Shown: positions 19,168 through 28,833, counted from the first letter of the stretch. The stretch: 41,723 nt of DNA from Bacteroidota bacterium (GCA_016711805.1 JADJSH010000016.1:1-41723), one strand, 5' to 3'. Made by a program: numbers and translations. Notes: a model not told the origin generated them from the letters alone.

Positions 19168-19204
19168 AAAATACAGATGTTATTATTCATAACATCTGTA
19201 TTTT
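19168..19204 (+). terminator. Perfect 16-bp hairpin over the start codon of tandem copy 2
   Basis: AAAATACAGATGTTAT and ATAACATCTGTATTTT pair perfectly around a 5-nt loop and run into more T. The ATG at 19177 of the next gene is inside the 5' arm, so the structure can both stop transcription and hide the start codon. Confidence 0.7.
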
Positions 19205-20145
19205 TATTTAAAAATGTAGAGTCTCAAAACTTGATTCAAAATGGTAGTTTTGAAAATTACACAAATATAGATTGTACATATGGAGGATTTGATAATGGTA
19301 ATCCTCCTTATAACCATGTATTAGATAATTGGTTTGGTTATCAGACCCCTGATTATTATAATGCTATATGTAATGCTTTAGGCTGGTTTAATGCTCCAGA
19401 TAATTATTTCGGATTTAATCAAACTAAAAATGGGAATGCTTATACGGGGTTAGTTACTTATGCAAGAGGCGGTTATGATAAGGAATACATATATCAACAA
19501 CTCAGTCAACCCCTACAATCTGGTAAAGTATATTGTTTAAGTTTTTATGTAAATAGAGCTGACCGATTTACTTATGCAATCAAAAATATAGGAGCTTTGT
19601 TTACAAATAGTCTTCCATCAACATCAAATATTTTTGAAATTAATGCTATCCCACAGGTTGTTCATACTGGTGGCTTTATTTCAGATACAACACAATGGAC
19701 AGAAATACAAGGTTGTTTTACAGCTAATGGTGGAGAACAATATATTACCATAGGCAATTTTACAACAAATTTTAATACTGATACACTCAATACTAATTCA
19801 ACTAATTTAGTGCCTGGTAGAGAAGGTACAAGTTATTATTACATTGATGATATAACATTGATAGACCAAACAACTGTAGGAATAAAAGAAATAAGTAATT
19901 TGAGTGAAGTTGTTAGAGTATATCCAAATCCTGCAAACGATATACTCAATTTTCAATTCTCCTATGCTGAAGAAAAAAGAAAAGTAGAATTATTTGATGC
20001 CATTGGAAACCTTGTGCTAGAAAATGATGCCAGTTCAAACAACTTATCTCTAACAACCGATAAACTATCTAACGGTGTATATTTTTATACTATCTTAGTA
20101 GGAGAGAAAACTATTAAAACAGATAAAATTGTTATTATTAAGTAG
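19177..20145 (+). CDS. T9SS-exported NGSFE-type jelly-roll protein, tandem copy 2
   Basis: A 322-residue paralogue of the preceding gene. ATG 19177 gives a clean signal peptide (MLLFITSVFLFKNVESQ) followed by NLIQNGSFENY; an in-frame TTG at 19144 would only add residues that overlap the previous tail. It shares EYIYQQLSQPLQSGKVYCLS, AIKNIGALF, FISDTTQWTEIQGCF, YYIDDITLIDQTTVG and the T9SS tail (VYPNPANDILNFQF to KIVIIK) with copy 1; the central block is very similar in DNA too. Two cysteines, one in the N-terminal part and one in QGCF, may pair. It is predicted to be exported and attached to the surface. Substrate or partner unknown. The duplication and the shared 3' end suggest gene conversion. 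Confidence 0.85.
   Translation: MLLFITSVFLFKNVESQNLIQNGSFENYTNIDCTYGGFDNGNPPYNHVLDNWFGYQTPDYYNAICNALGWFNAPDNYFGFNQTKNGNAYTGLVTYARGGYDKEYIYQQLSQPLQSGKVYCLSFYVNRADRFTYAIKNIGALFTNSLPSTSNIFEINAIPQVVHTGGFISDTTQWTEIQGCFTANGGEQYITIGNFTTNFNTDTLNTNSTNLVPGREGTSYYYIDDITLIDQTTVGIKEISNLSEVVRVYPNPANDILNFQFSYAEEKRKVELFDAIGNLVLENDASSNNLSLTTDKLSNGVYFYTILVGEKTIKTDKIVIIK
20113..20144 (+). repeat. 32-bp 3'-end repeat, copy C
   Basis: Matches copies A and B with one C-to-T change. Followed by a hairpin at 20170-20202. Confidence 0.85.
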
Positions 20146-20169
20146 ATATTTAAAATTAGAGATGTTATC

Positions 20170-20202
20170 AAACTTTGAAAAAGGCATCTACTTTTTCAGT
20201 TT
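20170..20202 (+). terminator. Terminator after tandem copy 2
   Basis: TGAAAAAG pairs with CTTTTTCA, extended by AAAC/GTTT with a 2-nt bulge, then TTTAT. Here the hairpin lies in a normal intergenic gap, 62 bp before the next ATG. Confidence 0.6.
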
Positions 20203-20264
20203 TTATAAAGAGAATAAGTTGATCGAAACGAAGAAAATCATAAAAGAATAGATAATTTAATTCC

Positions 20265-21833
20265 ATGAAAAAAATATTTGTTCTTATTTTACTTTGTTAC
20301 TTTACGAATTTATCCGCTCAATCATGGTTTAGAACCTATAATAAAGGAGCGGTTATTTATGATATATGCAACTATAATAATTCATATTTTGGTTTCGGTG
20401 CTATTGCTGTTGGTAGCGTATATAGTAATTATCTTTTGCGCGTTAACTCAAACGGTGACACATTATTTACAAAATCATTTAATGATGTTTCTGATTCCTC
20501 TCAAGGTCTTTTATATAAAGGATTTGTAGATTTTAATAAAGATTTAGTTATGATTGGCTACGCTGCATTTACTACTAAATTGAAATTAATTAAGACAGAT
20601 ACTTTAGGGAACTTGAAATGGGTTAAAACATTCCCTATCTCCCCAAATGGCGTTAGTGTTTGTATGACTCCAACTTATGACTCTAGCTATGCAATTTTTG
20701 GTGAGTCAAGCCAAAAAGGATTCATGCTCAAAACAGATAAAGATGGCAACTTACTTATAAATAAAAATTACGGGTATAATTATAATTACATTAAATCGGT
20801 AGTTTTAGCTGCCGATTCAGGATTTACGTTTTGTGGATTCGATAAATATTAATTTCGGAGCTAACTTTAGATCTTTGTATGTAAAACAAAGCCAAATGGC
20901 GATACACTTTGGACAAAATATTATTATGATTCTAATAAATATTTTTTTCATAGTTTGTCCCATGAATCAAGCGGTGGATATTATGTTGGCGTTACAGATA
21001 CATCAACTTTATATATACTTAAACTTTCTCCACTTGGTAATGTAGTTTGGAAGTCGCCAGTAAATAAAAAAAGGCTATATATATTCAATAGACGAAGACA
21101 TCGAGAATAATGTCTTTTGTTCCGGTAATAATCAAACGTCGTCAACTGATTCAGTTTATTTCGCGAAATTTGATCCAGGCGGCTATAAAATTTTTGAAAA
21201 GTCGTGGGCTTCTGGCGGAAGTGAAGCCTATAAAAGTATTCAATGTGCTGATTCAGCTTATGTAATTGGTAGAGTTTATGCAGATAGTTCTCTTCTAATA
21301 AAAAATCAAACCTATTATTCATATAACTGCTGACTACAATACTTCTGGTATTTTATGTTCAGGTAACACCGTTTGTTTCAATGATATGAGTACAAGTAGT
21401 AATGGTTCGATAGTTAACTGGAATTGGTTTTTTTCCAGATGGAACATCGAATAGCCCCCCCTTACAAAATCCTTGTCACAATTTTGCATCTCCCGCAACC
21501 TATACCGTAATTCTAAAAGTAACTAATAGTAGCGGAGATGTCGATAGTACCTACCAATCTATAACCATTGATTTATGTGCTAAAGTCGATGAAAGTAATT
21601 TCAATGAAAATATAGAAATTTACCCTAATCCTACAAATTCAGTTTTAAAAATTATTGATAAGAAAAACCAATTCAAAAATTCAATTATTGAAATCGAAAA
21701 TTATATTGGTCAAGTTGTTTTTGCTACTCCATTCGCTAACCAAATTAATTTGGCTGATCTTTCCCAAGGTATATATTTTCTAACAATACAAAATGGCTCG
21801 ATAACGAAAAGTATAAAATTTATTAAACAATGA
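20265..21833 (+). CDS. T9SS-exported beta-propeller-like/PKD protein (frameshifted)
   Basis: About 520 residues across some four indels (near 20850, 20890, 21075, 21320 and 21430). Signal peptide MKKIFVLILLCYFTNLSAQ, then repeated blade-like units with LLRVNSNGDTLFTKSF, LIKTDTLGNLKWVKTF, VKTKPNGDTLWTKYY and AKFDPGGYKIFEKSW. Next is a PKD domain (SGNTVCFNDMSTSSNGSI, WNWFFPDGT, PATYTVILKVTN) and a T9SS tail of a second type (IEIYPNPTNSVLKI ... GIYFLTIQNG). The repeat type is common in uncharacterised Bacteroidota surface proteins. No enzyme motif is seen. The stop is only 9 bp before the next gene. Confidence 0.75.
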
Positions 21834-21842
21834 ATCAATCTT

Positions 21843-22562
21843 ATGACAGAACCTATAAACCCGATAATTTTTGTAGATGCAAAAAACAATGCGCTTTATA
21901 CTAGATTAGCCGAAAAGTATCAAATAACATTAGAAAGAATTCTTATACCTCATCCGTCTGGGAAGACAAACCTTTGGGGTTGTAGAATAAATGACACCGA
22001 AGTAGGACTCTTTTATTACAATGATATTACTACTAACGGTTTTTTTACACATGAAATGTTTCATTTAGAAATGAATGATAGAGGCTTCACTGACACAAAA
22101 GACTTAATGGAGTTGGTTAATGCTACTGCGAAAAAAGCAATGATATTTACTGGTACAATTGGCCACATAAATAATATTTTTGCTCACGAAAAATTTTATA
22201 ATGAATTTATTGAGTTAGGCTATACTCCAAATGAGTTTGTTAATGATTATTCCGAACCGACAAATATAGAACAAGCTATAGCATTAATAAATAAGTCGTT
22301 TTTATCTACGGAGTTGCGAAATGAAAGCATTGAAATTTATATTACAATGTTTTTCACGGCTAAAGACAACAGAAACCCTCTTAAAACTAATGACTATAAT
22401 ATTTTCTTGGAATTTCTAAATGAAAAAGACCCAACATTATTTGATATTTTAAATTCGCACTGGAATTTTTGGCTAGAATCTGATACTTTGAATAATCATG
22501 AAATACTTTATTCAATGATCGAGCAGGTTGAAGGATGGCACAAAACTAGAATAATAAACTAG
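21843..22562 (+). CDS. Cytosolic HExxH metallopeptidase-like protein
   Basis: A 239-residue intact protein without a signal peptide. It carries FFTHEMFHLEMNDRGF, a HExxH zinc motif at about residues 74-78, in a helix preceded by a strand (EVGLFYYND), the layout of many minigluzincin or IrrE-like peptidases. Later acidic residues in NIFAHEKFYNEFIELGYT could give the third ligand. The C-terminal half is helical. It follows the T9SS/PKD gene after 9 bp, so it is probably translated from the same message, an odd partner for a surface protein. I do not recognise the family further. A zinc peptidase that acts on an intracellular target, or a toxin-type protein, are both possible. Confidence 0.6.
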   Translation: MTEPINPIIFVDAKNNALYTRLAEKYQITLERILIPHPSGKTNLWGCRINDTEVGLFYYNDITTNGFFTHEMFHLEMNDRGFTDTKDLMELVNATAKKAMIFTGTIGHINNIFAHEKFYNEFIELGYTPNEFVNDYSEPTNIEQAIALINKSFLSTELRNESIEIYITMFFTAKDNRNPLKTNDYNIFLEFLNEKDPTLFDILNSHWNFWLESDTLNNHEILYSMIEQVEGWHKTRIIN

Positions 22563-22710
22563 ATATAGAATTTTATGCTACAATCCCACAATCAAAATCT
22601 ACCCTCAGTAAATAACAAGGATTAACTTAATTAATTGAGTTATTTTAGACGTATAAATTATATCATGACAATATTTCTAAAGCCATAAAGGCCATTAAAC
22701 AATAATAAAT

Positions 22711-24485
22711 ATGAAAAAACTATTACTAGTCTTGCTAATATGTACGTAGGATTCGCAACGGCACAACAGCAGGAAATACCTTTTGTTGCAAAAGATCGTC
22801 CATCCGATTTTGAATATTTTCCACCCCTGATTCCTTGGGAAAAGGACCGAATTAAAAACAGCTGTGCATCAAAGCATTGCAAAGACTCAAGCAAATAATA
22901 TCAAACTTCCATATCCTATTATTTTTATACATGGTTTAAATTCTAATGCAGAAACTTGGATTGGCACAACATTTTCTTTTATGACACCGCAATATGCTCT
23001 TGTTAATGGAGGAAGGTTTGATTATTGTTTGAATTTTGATGGGAACAATTCTCTTGCAAATGTTAATGCCTACCCAACTGTAGGAGCAGATATTGCACTT
23101 TTTAACGGAACATGGATAGCAGGAGATTTTTATTATGTCAATTTTGACGTCGGTATAGATGGCGCTTTCAACCCTGCTGCATTAGCTTCTAATCAGGTTT
23201 TGAGCAATCAGTCTGCAATTGTGAAGCAAGGTAAAGCACTTAGAGACGCAATTTACAGAGTGCTTCAATTGACAGGTCGCGACAAAGTTATTTTAATGGG
23301 CCATAGTATGGGAGGCTTAGCGGCAAGAGAATATTTACAAAACCCTATCAATTGGCAGCCTGATGGTCAAGCTCATGTAGCTAAATTAGCTACCACGGGC
23401 ACACCCCATGCTGGCAGTAATGCAACCTCATTTGGTTTGGTGTCAAGCAATACTGAAGGTCAATCAGAGGCCATACGTGATTTAAGGAGAACCTATTACT
23501 ATAGCGGTAATTACGGCGTCTATCTATTTGGTGGGCAGGAAAATTTGCCATACATGGATGATCAGCTATGCTGCTATTTTTTTAACTCAGATGTCAATTG
23601 CAACGGTACAGTTCAAACAAATATTGTTGGTTTAAATCAAAAGAGCCTTTATTCTAATCTTGATTATTCATGCATCATTGGTGAATGTTCTGGCTGTGTT
23701 GGTACAACAAATCCTGGCGATGGGATTGTTTGGGATATCTGCGCCAATTTAAATACCCTGTATGCAAATGCTACTACTAACTTATTTTACTACTATGCAT
23801 CAGCAGCGGTTGAAATTCATACAGATTTACCAGCACAATACTATCACAATATGCAGGGCTTGGATGAACCTGAATATTTTAATTTGGCATACCGTGTTGG
23901 TTTTGATAGCACCTACACAGCATTTATGACTGTGCCTGCTGCAACTGATCTAATTTTCCATACGATGTCGATGTATTTAAGTTCTCTGTACCAGCAACAA
24001 GTACGGTAAATGTTAGCGTAAACAACATAATCGTTGCACTAAATTTCACGGTTAATGTTGTTAACTCAAGCAATCAAGTAGTAGGTACAGCAATTCATAC
24101 CAGTGGGTCAACACAAATATCAGTTTTAATACTCCATTAAATGCAGGTGATTATTATTTGCAAATTTATGCTGTACCTATTGCTTCCAGTTATCAGGTTC
24201 CGTATAATTTTACACTTCACTCAGCTGCTACCGTTGGTGTTCAAGAAATTACAAGTCTTTGACAAAAAAATATATCCCAACCCAACAAATTCAATGCTAA
24301 ATATTGTTGATGATCAAAACCAATTACAAAACTCTACTATTGAGATCAAAAATTATTTAGGTCAAACTGTTTATTCTAATGCTTACACTCCTCAAATTAA
24401 TTTGGCAGAGTTGTCAGCAGGCGTATATTTTTTAACGCTAAAACAAGGTCATAATTACAAGACTATTAAAGTCATAAAACAATAA
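22711..24485 (+). CDS. T9SS-exported alpha/beta-hydrolase lipase (frameshifted)
   Basis: About 590 residues when indels near 22745, 22855, 23985, 24110 and 24255 are bridged. Signal peptide MKKLLLVLLICT.GFATAQ, then an alpha/beta-hydrolase domain that begins PIIFIHGLNSNAETWIG (oxyanion-hole HG) and has the nucleophile elbow ILMGHSMGGLAARE with Ser as catalytic nucleophile. It resembles secreted triacylglycerol lipases/PGAP1-like esterases that cleave ester bonds. GDGIVWD and a later His (VEIHTDLP) are candidate acid/base residues. A beta-sandwich linker (ATSTVNVSVNN...GDYYLQIYAV) and a T9SS tail (KIYPNPTNSMLNIVDD ... GVYFLTLKQG) follow. The tail is of the same subtype as the 21833 and 35502 genes. 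It should act outside the cell. Confidence 0.8.
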
Positions 24486-24530
24486 TGGCTATAAAAACCC
24501 TTTTTTAGAATTAGGAAAAACTTATCGGAA

Positions 24531-25250
24531 GTGGTTTTTTTAAATAACTGCTTAATCATTATTGGTCAGGTTGATTCAATAAAACCAAAATTACGTGACT
24601 TAAATTTCATGTTAAAGAAAGCTACGTTTGACAAGGTGTTTTGGGAAATGGCAAGTATGCCTGAGTATACTCCTGTTGGCACGTCAATTATTTCATCAAA
24701 TGTAAATTCCTATACACTAACAGCAAAAGATTTGAATTCTAATTACATCACTAAGTATAAAACGAATTTTAATTCATTATTTTCCGGCTTAACAATTTTC
24801 GGAACAGATCAAACAGCGTCATTTATTTACAGTAAAAATGCTAAATCTCCGATCAATTTTTGTTTAAATGGTGATACTGCTTTGACTGTGTTATTATCAA
24901 GTGTATATATTGAGAATGTATATAATACTACAAAATTGTCGGCTAGGCAGAGAGCTACAAAAGTGCTTACGTCATATCTTATTCCTCAATTAAAAGTATT
25001 TTCAAATAACTTTACTCAAAGTGAAATAAAATATTTTGGGTTTTCCGCTGTATATGGTAGTAAAGATTTTATCGATGATTCATCGAAGCCTAAAGCTGAG
25101 TTAGTGTCGATTGTTGTGCCTCAAATATTAATTAAAAAGTATGCAAGCGGTAGCATTACTGAAGATGATCTTGTCGCCGGTTCAGAAATATGGTTAAGTG
25201 ACAGAGATGTAATAACAGATATTAAAAAGGTCAAAATCACGTTGGAATAA
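24531..25250 (+). CDS. Hypothetical exported protein
   Basis: A protein of about 239 residues. The start is a GTG at 24531 or close to it; no ATG precedes, and the region also resembles the terminator of the lipase gene (AAAACTT/AAGTGGTTTTTTT). The first 16 residues (VFLNNCLIIIGQ) are a short signal peptide, cleaved near GQ/VDS. The mature part is beta-rich with IFGTDQTASFIYSKNAKSPI and helical with LSARQRATKVLTSYLIPQLK. There is no T9SS tail and no cysteine in the mature part apart from NFCLNG. I do not recognise it. It is the last gene of the plus-strand train and is followed by a bidirectional terminator. Confidence 0.5.
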   Translation: MVFLNNCLIIIGQVDSIKPKLRDLNFMLKKATFDKVFWEMASMPEYTPVGTSIISSNVNSYTLTAKDLNSNYITKYKTNFNSLFSGLTIFGTDQTASFIYSKNAKSPINFCLNGDTALTVLLSSVYIENVYNTTKLSARQRATKVLTSYLIPQLKVFSNNFTQSEIKYFGFSAVYGSKDFIDDSSKPKAELVSIVVPQILIKKYASGSITEDDLVAGSEIWLSDRDVITDIKKVKITLE

Positions 25251-25294
25251 AAATCACCTAATTTTTAAACCTCGAAAAACTTTGTGTAATTCAG

Positions 25295-25327
25295 CTAAAT
25301 ACTATTTCAAAAATAAGAGGTATTTAG
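25295..25327. terminator. Bidirectional terminator between convergent genes
   Basis: CTAAATAC pairs with GTATTTAG (8 bp), with a further TATTT/AAATA inside. The right arm overlaps the stop codon of the minus-strand HEPN gene. Confidence 0.6.
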
Positions 25328-26308
25328 TACTCAGTAAAAAATTCAAGTTTTAACTCTTCAATTCGATCTTCGACAAAATCACCTAAATCTTCATAATAAT
25401 ATAATTTAAACACGTCATTCCCAAGTTTACTATATAACCCCTTAACATAACTTGTAATATATTTCTTCCAATGCTCCTGTGACTCTAAAAATAGCTTTAA
25501 ATCAACAGGAATATCTCCAGAGGTAGTAGGGTTTTTCTTTATTACTTCAACTAATTCGTTTAGTTCCTCATTCAGTTTTACGTATCGTTCTTTCGCGTTT
25601 TCAGCTAATACAGATTCCTCAATGTTTAAATCAGGATTTAATATTGGATTAATATAATTGTAAACTTGGTAAATAAAGGCTCTTACACTTTTAAAAATGC
25701 GCCACATTTCTGGTATATCAATTTTTACATTAATAGCCATCTCATGGCATATTATATGCCTCAACTCAAAAACTTTCTTTAAATCTGCAATTATAGCGGG
25801 GACATTAGATTCAAATTCTTTTGGGTTTGGCCCATAAAACCCGCTAAAAGTGTTTTTTGTTTTGAGAGTAATTAGTTGTTCAAGAAAGTTTTTATCAAGT
25901 AATTTGTTAAAATGAAGCTCGATATTTTCCCAATTCCCAATAGGCAGTTGGTAAGAAATAAATTCACCTGTGTTAAATTCTTTTTTGTGAAAGTGTTTAA
26001 TTACTTCATAATCCAACTTAATATTATTTGTGTCAAATAGTTTTTGGGCATTTATAAGATAAACTTCGTTACTATTTATTAGCCTTGCAATAGTTGATCG
26101 TAAAAATGACTGCATCGCTCAACCAAAGCAACAGGAATATATTTAAATAATTCTCCAGTAGCTTTATTCTTGCCTTTACTAAGTTCGTCTATGGAATTTT
26201 GAATACTTTCAAGTTTCAAATGTATTTCCCTTAATGTATTAAATTCTTTTCTACTTTGAAGATTTACAATTTCAGTCGATACACTTCTTTTTTCTTATCA
26301 CTGTTCAT
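25324..26308 (-). CDS. HEPN-motif protein, last gene of a five-ORF operon (frameshifted)
   Basis: About 325 residues when two indels (near 26270 in an A run, and near 26110) are bridged. The N-terminus has STEIVNLQSRKEFNTLREIH and GELFKYIPVALVE, followed by MQSFLRSTIARLINS. The key motif is FELRHIICHE (+ strand 25741-25762), an R-x4-H HEPN signature flanked by long helices; HEPN domains are often metal-independent RNases in toxins and defence systems. The C-terminal half is a helical, acidic region (NEELNELVEVIKKN, LGDFVEDRIEEL). Cytosolic. It starts 9 bp after the stop of the 26318 gene. Ribonuclease activity is inferred from the motif only; the HEPN fold can also be non-catalytic. Confidence 0.62.
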
Positions 26309-26317
26309 ATTAATAAA

Positions 26318-26719
26318 TTAGTTTACGATAAATTTGTTGTACATCTCCTTATCCCAATCGCTAGGGCTAAGGCCAATTGTTTTCAAATAGCGGCTTACCC
26401 ATCTAAGATGTCGATTTATATCATTTGGCTTGTAACCGCTTAAAAGTTGCCCTGGCCTTAAATTAGAGTACTCATCCCACGTAAGTTCTTGCTCACAATC
26501 CTGATAGTTAGAGAAAGCAATACCACGATTTCCCTCAACGCCTTTGCCCCAATTAAAATCTTTTGGTGCAAATGTTTCATAATTTAAACCGGTTTTTTCA
26601 ATTTTGTTCAACTCAAATTTAAAAAGGTATTCACAATACAATTTACCATCACTGGTTAGTATCAAAACTTTTTCCCAAGTCCTAAACACCTCTGGTGCAT
26701 AAAATATTCTAAATTTCAT
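26318..26719 (-). CDS. Hypothetical protein of the HEPN operon
   Basis: 133 residues from ATG 26719 (MKFRIFYAPEVFRTWEKV), chosen because it lies 10 bp after the preceding stop; an in-frame ATG at 26779 would overlap that gene by 50 bp. The protein is soluble and basic/aromatic, with ILTSDGKLYCEYLFKFEL, an FNWGKGVEGNRGI segment, a WDEYSNLRPGQLLSGYK block and RHLRWVSRYLKTIGLSPSDW. I do not recognise it. Its tight spacing to the HEPN gene (9 bp) implies a shared function, perhaps as sensor or antitoxin partner. The frame is intact. Confidence 0.55.
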   Translation of the reverse strand: MKFRIFYAPEVFRTWEKVLILTSDGKLYCEYLFKFELNKIEKTGLNYETFAPKDFNWGKGVEGNRGIAFSNYQDCEQELTWDEYSNLRPGQLLSGYKPNDINRHLRWVSRYLKTIGLSPSDWDKEMYNKFIVN

Positions 26720-26729
26720 AATATTGTTT

Positions 26730-27581
26730 TTAGTTAAAATAAAGGAGGATATTCTTATTATATGTTGTAATGTTTTCAAAAACGATTTTCAAATTTTCTA
26801 TTTGTTCCAGTAACGTAGTATATGTTGAAACTATTTTTTTATACTCAATCTCAAATACTTCGTATTCTGGAAATTTTGAAAGAAAAGCTCTTTTTACTTT
26901 TAAAACATCAATATTTTTAAAATCAATTTCTTTATCAATAATCATTTGATTTTGCATCTTGCTTTTTTCAGTCATATACTGATTGTATTTTTCAACTACA
27001 ACCAAGTAATTAGGCTTCAATTCCTCTGCATCTGCTAAGAGCTTTTTTAATTTAATATCTATTACAAGGAGCTCATTTGCCAAAATTGGTTGAATAATTT
27101 TGTTACAAGCTTTTATTCTTTCAATAAAAGTCTTTACAGCAACAATATGTTCGTATTCCAAAATTTTATTTATGAAATCCAGTGCTCCACTGATTTTTTC
27201 ACCCCTAAATTCTATTAATTCGTGCCCTTTAATGTTTTTAGTATATGTTCTCTTAGATTGATCTCTAAATTCAAATTCTTCTTTGTTTAAGATGTTTTCA
27301 AGTTCACTTACCATTTCCTCGCATTCATCAATTATATATTTTTCGATAAACTTATTTTCATCATCCCTTGATAAATTGCAAGCTTCCGCTGCATAATTCA
27401 TTGCTTCTAACCACTCACTATTTTCTAGATTATGCCATTGTGAATACCTTATTATTTCCGAGAATTTAGCAAATCGATATTTAATCCAATCTGAAAATGG
27501 TGTTATCTCAATATCTTTATACTTTAATTTTGTGTAAAAATAGCTTGCACTCCCATATCCAAAATTTGTCTTTATTTCCAT
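26730..27581 (-). CDS. Hypothetical helical protein of the HEPN operon
   Basis: 283 residues, all helical. The N-terminal part has YKDIEITPFSDWIKYRFAKF and WLEAMNYAAEACNLSRDDEN. The C-terminal 120 residues form a probable coiled coil with IDIKLKKLLADAEELKP, IDFKNIDVLKVKRAFLSKF and LLEQIENLKIVFENI. No signal peptide, membrane segment or nucleotide-binding motif. It starts 14 bp after the previous gene's stop and ends 10 bp before the next start. I do not recognise it; a scaffold or sensor role would fit a long coiled coil. Confidence 0.55.
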   Translation of the reverse strand: MEIKTNFGYGSASYFYTKLKYKDIEITPFSDWIKYRFAKFSEIIRYSQWHNLENSEWLEAMNYAAEACNLSRDDENKFIEKYIIDECEEMVSELENILNKEEFEFRDQSKRTYTKNIKGHELIEFRGEKISGALDFINKILEYEHIVAVKTFIERIKACNKIIQPILANELLVIDIKLKKLLADAEELKPNYLVVVEKYNQYMTEKSKMQNQMIIDKEIDFKNIDVLKVKRAFLSKFPEYEVFEIEYKKIVSTYTTLLEQIENLKIVFENITTYNKNILLYFN

Positions 27582-27595
27582 TGAAAAATCTGGAG

Positions 27596-28099
27596 TTAAA
27601 TGGTATCGAGGTTAGACCATCCACTTTGTCTATGTGAAAAAGTCAATATAGTTTTATCCTCTTGACACTTTTGATACATTTTACTAATTGCAAAAGCCTT
27701 AGCCCATAAATCAAAATCTCTTATTATCTCTGCTTTTAATTCATCAATAAGCTTTTCAATATCAAAAGTATCAGGATGCAACTTATAATTGGCGTTAAGC
27801 GATTTTTGTGCTTCACGAATGTGATTTACCATTCTGCTTTTATCAACACTAAATGTCTGATATGCACCTTTTAAAGAAGTGCAATATTTATAATTACCAG
27901 TTAATTGATCCAATTCTTTTCTTCTATCTATAAAAGAAACAATCTCTTCAATTGAACTATTATCATCCCTACAAAGTATCCTTAATGTAGCAATAGTATT
28001 TGCAATTGAATTTAGTATTGTATGATGATTCACAACAATCTTCTTAGTTACTTGATCTTCAACTAATACGCAAATTGTGGTTTCATTAATACCTTCCAT
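27596..28099 (-). CDS. Hypothetical helical protein of the HEPN operon
   Basis: 167 residues, intact, starting at ATG 28099, which follows the previous stop by 6 bp. It is predicted helical and contains VVNHHTILNSIANTIATLRI, RKELDQLTGNYKYCTSLKG, MVNHIREAQKSLNANY and IIRDFDLWAKAFAISKMYQK. The pattern of His/Arg-bearing helices might hide a diverged HEPN-like or regulatory fold, but I see no clear R-x-H pair to claim it. Soluble, cytosolic. Together with its neighbours it makes a uniform operon of four similar-looking proteins. Confidence 0.5.
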   Translation of the reverse strand: MEGINETTICVLVEDQVTKKIVVNHHTILNSIANTIATLRILCRDDNSSIEEIVSFIDRRKELDQLTGNYKYCTSLKGAYQTFSVDKSRMVNHIREAQKSLNANYKLHPDTFDIEKLIDELKAEIIRDFDLWAKAFAISKMYQKCQEDKTILTFSHRQSGWSNLDTI

Positions 28100-28105
28100 G
28101 AATTT

Positions 28106-28231
28106 CTATATAGTTCTGATTAAAGAGCCATTTTCTTTTCTAATTTCCGTTTTACCCTTGGTTGTGGTAATTGCTAAATCCGCTCCATTCCATCTCACAT
28201 TTATTGCATCACCATTTCCAATAGTTCTCAC
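28106..28231 (-). pseudogene. 5'-truncated small gene at the helicase-cassette junction
   Basis: The minus strand has an open frame, GSLVRTIGNGDAINVRW, NGADLAITTTKGKTEI, RKENGSLIRTI, ending at TAG 28106-28108. The only starts are GTG 28231 or weaker codons; the open frame reaches 28276 but overlaps the first codons of the divergent plus gene (ATG 28252). The coding-like sequence and 6-bp distance to the 28099 start argue that it is a real first gene of the operon. With only 20 bp to the divergent ATG there is no room for a promoter on either side, so its 5' end was probably cut off when the helicase cassette arrived. Function not recognised. Confidence 0.45.
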
Positions 28232-28251
28232 AAGCGAACCGTAAGATCGAA

Positions 28252-28833
28252 ATGCAATATGATCTCTCGGCAGTCTCTACTTCCGAGGGTATTGAATTAC
28301 ATTCCTACTTATTACGAAGCCACGAACAAAAGCAAGTATTGTCAGGATCACAAGTAAATAGTTGGACAGTACATAATATTGCAGAATTAGATTTGTCACG
28401 TTTTTTGATAGTCGAAGTCCGGGTAAAGGGAACCAATGCCGGATTGAGGTTCGCTATCAAAATTCAAATTGATAATTTACCGGATTCACGAAATTCCAAA
28501 ATATTCAAGGATATAATATCAACGCCAACAAATTTCTTTAAATACATTCAGTTTCTCTTGTCGGATAACCATTGGGACGAAGACGTAGATTTTAGCGGGG
28601 AAGAAAAACCGCTTGATAGTAGTGGATTTGGTGCAGGAGCATATATTTTTAACGAAACTCCAGTTTATGAAAATATGCTCAAAGCTGTTTCCAGGCAGCC
28701 GGAGAAGCTGAAGGAAATTAAAAATGTTATTGATAGAATTAACGAGGAGGGAGATAGCGCGGATGGAATTATCCCACCAGACTTTAAAAAGTTGTGGAGC
28801 GTATTTGAACAAACTCAGGAGAAGGATAAATGA
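28252..28833 (+). CDS. Helicase-associated protein of a two-gene cassette
   Basis: 193 residues, intact. Motif-rich N-terminal domain: MQYDLSAVSTSEGIELHSYL, SGSQVNSWTVHNIAELDLS, FLIVEVRVKGTNAGLRFAIK, IQIDNLPDSRNSKIFKDII. The C-terminus is helical (MLKAVSRQPEKLKEIKNVID). The strong conservation-like pattern looks familiar to me from genes placed just before a large helicase in defence islands, but I cannot name the family. Its stop overlaps the helicase start by ATGA, so the two are translationally coupled and likely form a complex. Codon use seems more GC-rich than the AT-rich minus operon next to it, suggesting separate acquisition. Confidence 0.65.
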   Translation: MQYDLSAVSTSEGIELHSYLLRSHEQKQVLSGSQVNSWTVHNIAELDLSRFLIVEVRVKGTNAGLRFAIKIQIDNLPDSRNSKIFKDIISTPTNFFKYIQFLLSDNHWDEDVDFSGEEKPLDSSGFGAGAYIFNETPVYENMLKAVSRQPEKLKEIKNVIDRINEEGDSADGIIPPDFKKLWSVFEQTQEKDK

